A DNA stretch of 8,713 bases. Origin: DATLTV01 sp035533375 (GTDB taxonomy: Bacteria > Patescibacteriota > Minisyncoccia > UBA6257 > 2-01-FULL-56-20). This document shows, piece after piece, positions 6,408 to 8,713 of this stretch (position 1 is its first letter; every line of letters starts with the position of its first letter). The position numbers were made by a program, and so were the translations under genes. Location of the stretch: the NCBI GenBank assembly GCA_035533375.1, contig DATLTV010000050.1:1-8713 (forward strand), read 5' to 3'. The notes beneath the pieces are model-generated. The model was not told where the DNA came from. It searched no databases and saw only the letters and a list, made by a program, of their open reading frames with translations.

Positions 6408-6580
6408 GTGCATAACCTGTTGATAAAATCCCAGTCTCCACACAACCCGTCATTTCGAGGCAGGGCCGAGAAATCCCACAAGGGATTCTTTGCTAGTCGG
6501 CGGATCGGACGGGTCCCGGACCCTCGCTTTCGCGAGGACGAATTACCCCGCTATAAAGCGCGGTGGTTTGTTTATCCACA
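6407..6580. promoter_or_regulatory. Three DnaA-box-like 9-mers in the divergent intergenic region
   Basis: TTATCCACA at 6572-6580 (plus strand) is a perfect match to the DnaA box TTATNCACA. TTATCAACA (minus, 6426-6418) and TTATGCACT (minus, 6415-6407) each match 8 of 9 and lie in the same direction 2 bp apart. An AT-rich stretch (6371-6390) adjoins the pair. Genes diverge from this region. This could be DnaA control of the GH130 promoter or part of an origin, but no dnaA, dnaN or other origin-linked gene is in view and such 9-mers can arise by chance, so confidence is low. Confidence 0.3.
6445..6541. repeat. REP/MITE-like palindromic element
   Basis: An outer inverted repeat pairs ACCCGTC (6445-6451) with GACGGGT (6508-6514). 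Inside are TTTCGAG...GAGAAA and the hairpin AATCCC-ACAA-GGGATT (about 6472-6487). Overlapping the right end is GGGTCC-C-GGACCC (6511-6523), then the hairpin CCTCGC-TTTC-GCGAGG (6522-6537), which matches the repeat at 1471-1493 in 21 of 23 bases. The opening GTCATTTCGAGGC...GAGAAATCCC resembles, from memory, a short non-coding repeat seen in many unrelated bacterial genomes. The open frame across it (6408-6671) is not credible as a gene. Confidence 0.6.
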
Positions 6581-6601
6581 AGCAGCCATTATTCGAAAGC
6601 G

Positions 6602-6614
6602 TATAATGAAATTA
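6602..6614 (+). promoter_or_regulatory. Probable promoter of the HTH/exported-protein operon
   Basis: A perfect TATAAT lies at 6602-6607, predicting a start at A6614 and a 72-nt leader before the ATG at 6686. The -35 position 17 bp upstream (CAAGCA, 6579-6584) is a poor match to TTGACA, so the assignment rests on the -10 box and the divergent layout. The same bases TATAATG also begin a short open frame (6606-6671), so one of the two readings should be wrong. Confidence 0.45.
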
Positions 6615-6671
6615 AACATCTCGATACCCGAGTTTAGTCAAATCTCGCCCCCCGAGATTATTGAAAAATAA
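6606..6671 (+). CDS. Possible 21-residue leader peptide
   Basis: An ATG at 6606 opens a frame of 21 codons ending in TAA at 6669-6671, 14 nt before the HTH gene. The product (MKLNISIPEF, then SQISPPEIIEK) has ordinary protein-like composition and contains a PP pair encoded within the hairpin at 6641-6659, so ribosome position could change that fold. Against it: no ribosome site, and the ATG lies within the TATAAT box. If that box is used, the ATG is not transcribed. Confidence 0.2.
   Translation: MKLNISIPEFSQISPPEIIEK
6641..6659 (+). promoter_or_regulatory. Hairpin in the leader of the HTH gene
   Basis: AATCTCG (6641-6647) pairs perfectly with CGAGATT (6653-6659) around a CCCCC loop, 26 nt before the ATG at 6686. 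A weaker CTCG/CGAG pair precedes it at 6620-6632. The short T-run GGGTTTTT follows 13 nt later (6672-6679), too far for a classical terminator. It could be an attenuator, an RNA-binding site or a 5' stabiliser. Confidence 0.4.
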
Positions 6672-6685
6672 GGGTTTTTCGCACT

Positions 6686-7117
6686 ATGACCGATTTAAAG
6701 GATAATACCCAATATATCACCCTGAAGGAAGCCTCTAAGCTGTCCGGATACAGCCCGGATTATTTGGGACAGCTTATACGGAAGGGAAAGCTTGCCGGAA
6801 AGCAGGTGTATTTGAATGTGGCCTGGATGACGACCGAGGGAGCTGTCCGCGAGTATCTCGAGAACAACAAGACGGCAGGTACAAGGGGTATTTTGGGAAT
6901 CACTTTTCGCGAGAGGATGCGGCGATGGACGATCGCGCACACATCGGGAGATCAGATCATCCGCGCGGCGGAGCGGATCATTTATACGGTCATCGCTATT
7001 CTTATCGCCTTCTGTCTTTTCTTGCTGTACGCCTTCGGCTCGAATTTATTTAGCCTTCCGAAAATACATACCGACCAATCGCCGGGAGGCACGGTCGGCG
7101 CAACCATTATTCATTAG
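6686..7117 (+). CDS. Membrane-anchored helix-turn-helix protein
   Basis: The protein has 143 residues. Residues about 10-60 (YITLKEASKLSGYSPDYLGQ, then LIRKGKLAGKQV and an EGAVREYLEN end) form a MerR/excisionase-type winged HTH (HTH_17-like). A basic juxtamembrane stretch (RERMRRW, 75-81) and one membrane helix at about 99-118 follow, with a short outer tail rich in Gly and Thr. The orientation expected from the charges is HTH inside. Small HTH proteins with one membrane helix placed before exported proteins are, from memory, common in candidate-phyla genomes; whether they bind DNA or only anchor an assembly is not known. The next gene starts 2 nt after the stop, so the pair is an operon. Only a weak GGG at 6672-6674 precedes the start. 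Confidence 0.85.
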   Translation: MTDLKDNTQYITLKEASKLSGYSPDYLGQLIRKGKLAGKQVYLNVAWMTTEGAVREYLENNKTAGTRGILGITFRERMRRWTIAHTSGDQIIRAAERIIYTVIAILIAFCLFLLYAFGSNLFSLPKIHTDQSPGGTVGATIIH

Positions 7118-7119
7118 CT

Positions 7120-8713
7120 ATGGCACTACGCATACCTCCGCCGCGGCCGAAGCGAAGCAATGATTCCCCGGATGAACCGTTTATCTGCGATGTTTCTTTT
7201 CCCCGTCAAAAAGCCGCCAGCCAACGGCCGATCCGGAAGAAAAAGCGTATGTTGCCGAATATTGCCGCCCTCTTTTTGGTTGCCGCCGTTTTAACCTATA
7301 CGACTGCGTCGGCTTTTGCGGATGATGCGACTTCGTCGGCATCTTCCTCTGTAGCGGACGCGGCTTCTGCGGGCACGGTTTCCGATCGGGCCGGCACTCC
7401 GTCCGCGAGCTCCTCGGCGAGCGTTACGCCTGCCGAGATTGTTGCTACCGATTCAACTCCAACCTCCGGCGACATTTCAACACCGTTCCTTGGGGCGACC
7501 TACACTATATTTCCGGCGTCGAGCACGGATGCTTCGGCCTCGTCAACGGACGGAGTAGTGACGCCGAGCGGCGATAGTGTCACGAGCGCATCTTCTTCAC
7601 TTGTGTTCGATACCCAAGCTTCCACGACGGCAGAAATTCCGGCGGACGTTTCTTCTTCGGATGCAACCTTGACCGATAATGCTGCCACTCCAGCGGACTC
7701 ATCCGACAGTTCCACACTCCCGGTTTTCTCGGGCACTGCCGCAACTTCATCGGAGGAATCCGCGTCCACGACAACGGATGCGTCGATTGGGGGAGGTGAT
7801 CAATCGTCGATCGCGAGCTCGACGATTGATTTACTGGACGCTTCCGGTTCTACTGCGAGCGGCGCGACAGATATTTCCGTTTCGCAGTCCGGGAATGTTT
7901 CATCGACCGACCAATCTGCTACAACAACGGCAGACAATATTGTCGCAACCACGATTGTTATTGCGAAAAATCCGTCGCAAGCGGTATCGTCGACATTAAC
8001 GTCAACAACAACGACGGCGGATACGACGATACAAGCGATTGCGGCGGCAACCACGACGACGGCGGAAACGACGTCCACCGCTACGGCCGATACCGCGATG
8101 AGCGCCGACGAAATCCGCGCGCAGGTGCGGGCGGAACTAGAGAAAGAAATGAGCGCGGCATATGCTTCCGAGCTTCAGACGGCGGTGGCGCAGGCGCAGG
8201 ACAAGCTGAACGCGACCGAGCAGGCGGATATGGATGCGATGCGCGGCGAACTTACGTCGCAGATCAAACAGCGGTTGCAAACCGGATGCCTCACCTTCGA
8301 CGACGGAAGTTACTTTTGCGTGAATTCCGGGAGCGCTTCGGGAACGTATGCCGCGCCCGCACCGTATACGAATGTGTATTCGGCGAAAGATGCGAGCGGC
8401 AATGCGCAGATATTCACGCAGGATGGCGGCAGGGTCATGCAGATCACGCACAGTTCGTATGACAATATTCTGCCGGTGTGGAATAAAGATAAAACGCTTA
8501 TCGCGTGGCAGGGGCTCGTGAATGATCGTTGGCAGATATTCGTGGACAATCTCGCGACCGGCGCAACGCAGGAGCTCGCGGGCGGAGCGGCGAATAATAT
8601 CAATCCGACGATCGACGGCGCTCGCGTCGCATGGCAGGGGTGGGATAGCAATTGGGAAATTTATTTGGCGGAGCAGTCGAGCACGGGCTGGCAGGCGAAG
8701 GAAATCACGAACG
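7120..8713 (+). CDS. Large exported stalk protein with TolB-like propeller (3' end cut)
   Basis: The frame from ATG 7120 stays open for 531 codons to the window end. Residues 1-43 are a basic, proline-rich cytoplasmic lead (MALRIPPPRPK ... RKKKR); 48-67 are a signal-peptide core ending in AFA before DDATSS. Residues about 68-327 are a Ser/Thr/Ala/Asp stalk with no folded look, including a 15-residue-period TTTTA(D/E)TT repeat near 297-320. Residues 328-387 are a charged helical, coiled-coil-like segment (IRAQVRAELEKEM). TGCLTFDDGSYFCV follows, with Cys390 and Cys400 as a likely disulfide. From about 438 come TolB/PD40-type propeller blades with AWQG at 462-465 and 504-507, 42 residues apart. 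It is probably a surface protein that lifts a binding propeller off the cell. A shorter start at 7249 (M44) would lose the positive charges before the signal core, so 7120 is preferred. Confidence 0.82.
   Translation, partial: MALRIPPPRPKRSNDSPDEPFICDVSFPRQKAASQRPIRKKKRMLPNIAALFLVAAVLTYTTASAFADDATSSASSSVADAASAGTVSDRAGTPSASSSASVTPAEIVATDSTPTSGDISTPFLGATYTIFPASSTDASASSTDGVVTPSGDSVTSASSSLVFDTQASTTAEIPADVSSSDATLTDNAATPADSSDSSTLPVFSGTAATSSEESASTTTDASIGGGDQSSIASSTIDLLDASGSTASGATDISVSQSGNVSSTDQSATTTADNIVATTIVIAKNPSQAVSSTLTSTTTTADTTIQAIAAATTTTAETTSTATADTAMSADEIRAQVRAELEKEMSAAYASELQTAVAQAQDKLNATEQADMDAMRGELTSQIKQRLQTGCLTFDDGSYFCVNSGSASGTYAAPAPYTNVYSAKDASGNAQIFTQDGGRVMQITHSSYDNILPVWNKDKTLIAWQGLVNDRWQIFVDNLATGATQELAGGAANNINPTIDGARVAWQGWDSNWEIYLAEQSSTGWQAKEITN
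7799..7830. repeat. Perfect 12-bp inverted repeat inside the stalk-coding region
   Basis: ATCAATCGTCGA (7799-7810) and TCGACGATTGAT (7819-7830) are exact inverted copies around an 8-nt loop TCGCGAGC. It lies in codons for QSSIASSTIDL in the Ser/Thr stalk, a region where protein sequence is under little constraint. A 12-bp perfect stem in coding DNA is not expected by chance at this length and may act in the mRNA or as a protein-binding or recombination site. Confidence 0.6.
8011..8073 (+). repeat. 18-bp direct repeat, 45-bp period, in stalk
   Basis: ACGACGGCGGATACGACG (8011-8028) and ACGACGGCGGAAACGACG (8056-8073) differ at one base and are offset by 45 bp, a whole number of codons. They encode TTADTT and TTAETT. 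This suggests that the stalk grows or shrinks by in-frame duplication. Confidence 0.55.

Noticed and set aside
6408..6671. 87-codon open frame in the intergenic region
   Set aside because: It runs through the palindromic repeat and both promoters; only its last 21 codons look protein-like and are listed separately at low confidence.
7500..8078. Val/Ser/Ala-rich open frames on the minus strand
   Set aside because: Low-complexity mirror of the Ser/Thr stalk on the plus strand; the plus frame has a signal peptide and propeller motifs.

Overview
The window looks like part of a small-genome bacterium of the candidate phyla radiation (Patescibacteria, probably Parcubacteria-like). This rests on gene style rather than a marker gene: compact genes, very short or overlapping junctions, almost no Shine-Dalgarno sequences, a membrane-anchored HTH protein next to a long exported Ser/Thr-rich protein with a C-x9-C motif, and a proline-rich protein with a small helical head. 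TGA is used as a normal stop (for example at 102-104, 3168-3170 and 3281-3283), so this is not one of the TGA-recoded lineages. No rRNA, tRNA, CRISPR array, transposase or integrase was seen.

Layout. (1) 1-1411, plus strand: the last codons of an unidentified gene overlap, by ATGA, a 436-residue proline-rich protein. (2) 1412-1526: convergent intergenic region with GC-rich hairpin repeats. (3) 1527-3170: a minus-strand bacterial PH-domain membrane protein and a plus-strand pair (DoxX family, then a PAP2/sphingomyelin-synthase-like enzyme). They diverge from one palindromic -10 element, TATAATTATA, which gives TATAAT on both strands. (4) 3154-3281: a 128-bp inverted-repeat element with 26-bp arms covering the two convergent stop codons. 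(5) 3281-6353, minus strand: two overlapping genes carrying three GH130-type five-bladed beta-propeller modules, one in the first gene and two in the second, with a promoter at 6380-6407. (6) 6354-6685: divergent intergenic region with two promoters, three DnaA-box-like 9-mers, a REP/MITE-like palindromic element sharing a hairpin with the 1.47-kb repeat, and a leader hairpin. (7) 6686-8713, plus strand: an HTH-plus-transmembrane protein and, 2 nt later, a large exported protein (signal peptide, Ser/Thr/Ala stalk, coiled coil, disulfide-type motif, TolB-like propeller blades) that runs off the window.

How the genes may work together (inference). The middle block concerns the envelope: PH-domain, DoxX and PAP2_C membrane proteins fit lipid handling or membrane maintenance in a cell that probably takes lipids from a host. 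The GH130 pair would act in the cytoplasm on beta-mannosides, by phosphorolysis or hydrolysis. The last operon builds a surface protein on a long flexible stalk. No single known named system is recognised. The most unusual points are the three-module GH130 operon with a strongly basic N-terminal tail, the shared palindromic promoter with an apparently leaderless start, and several strong inverted repeats, one of them inside the stalk-coding sequence.
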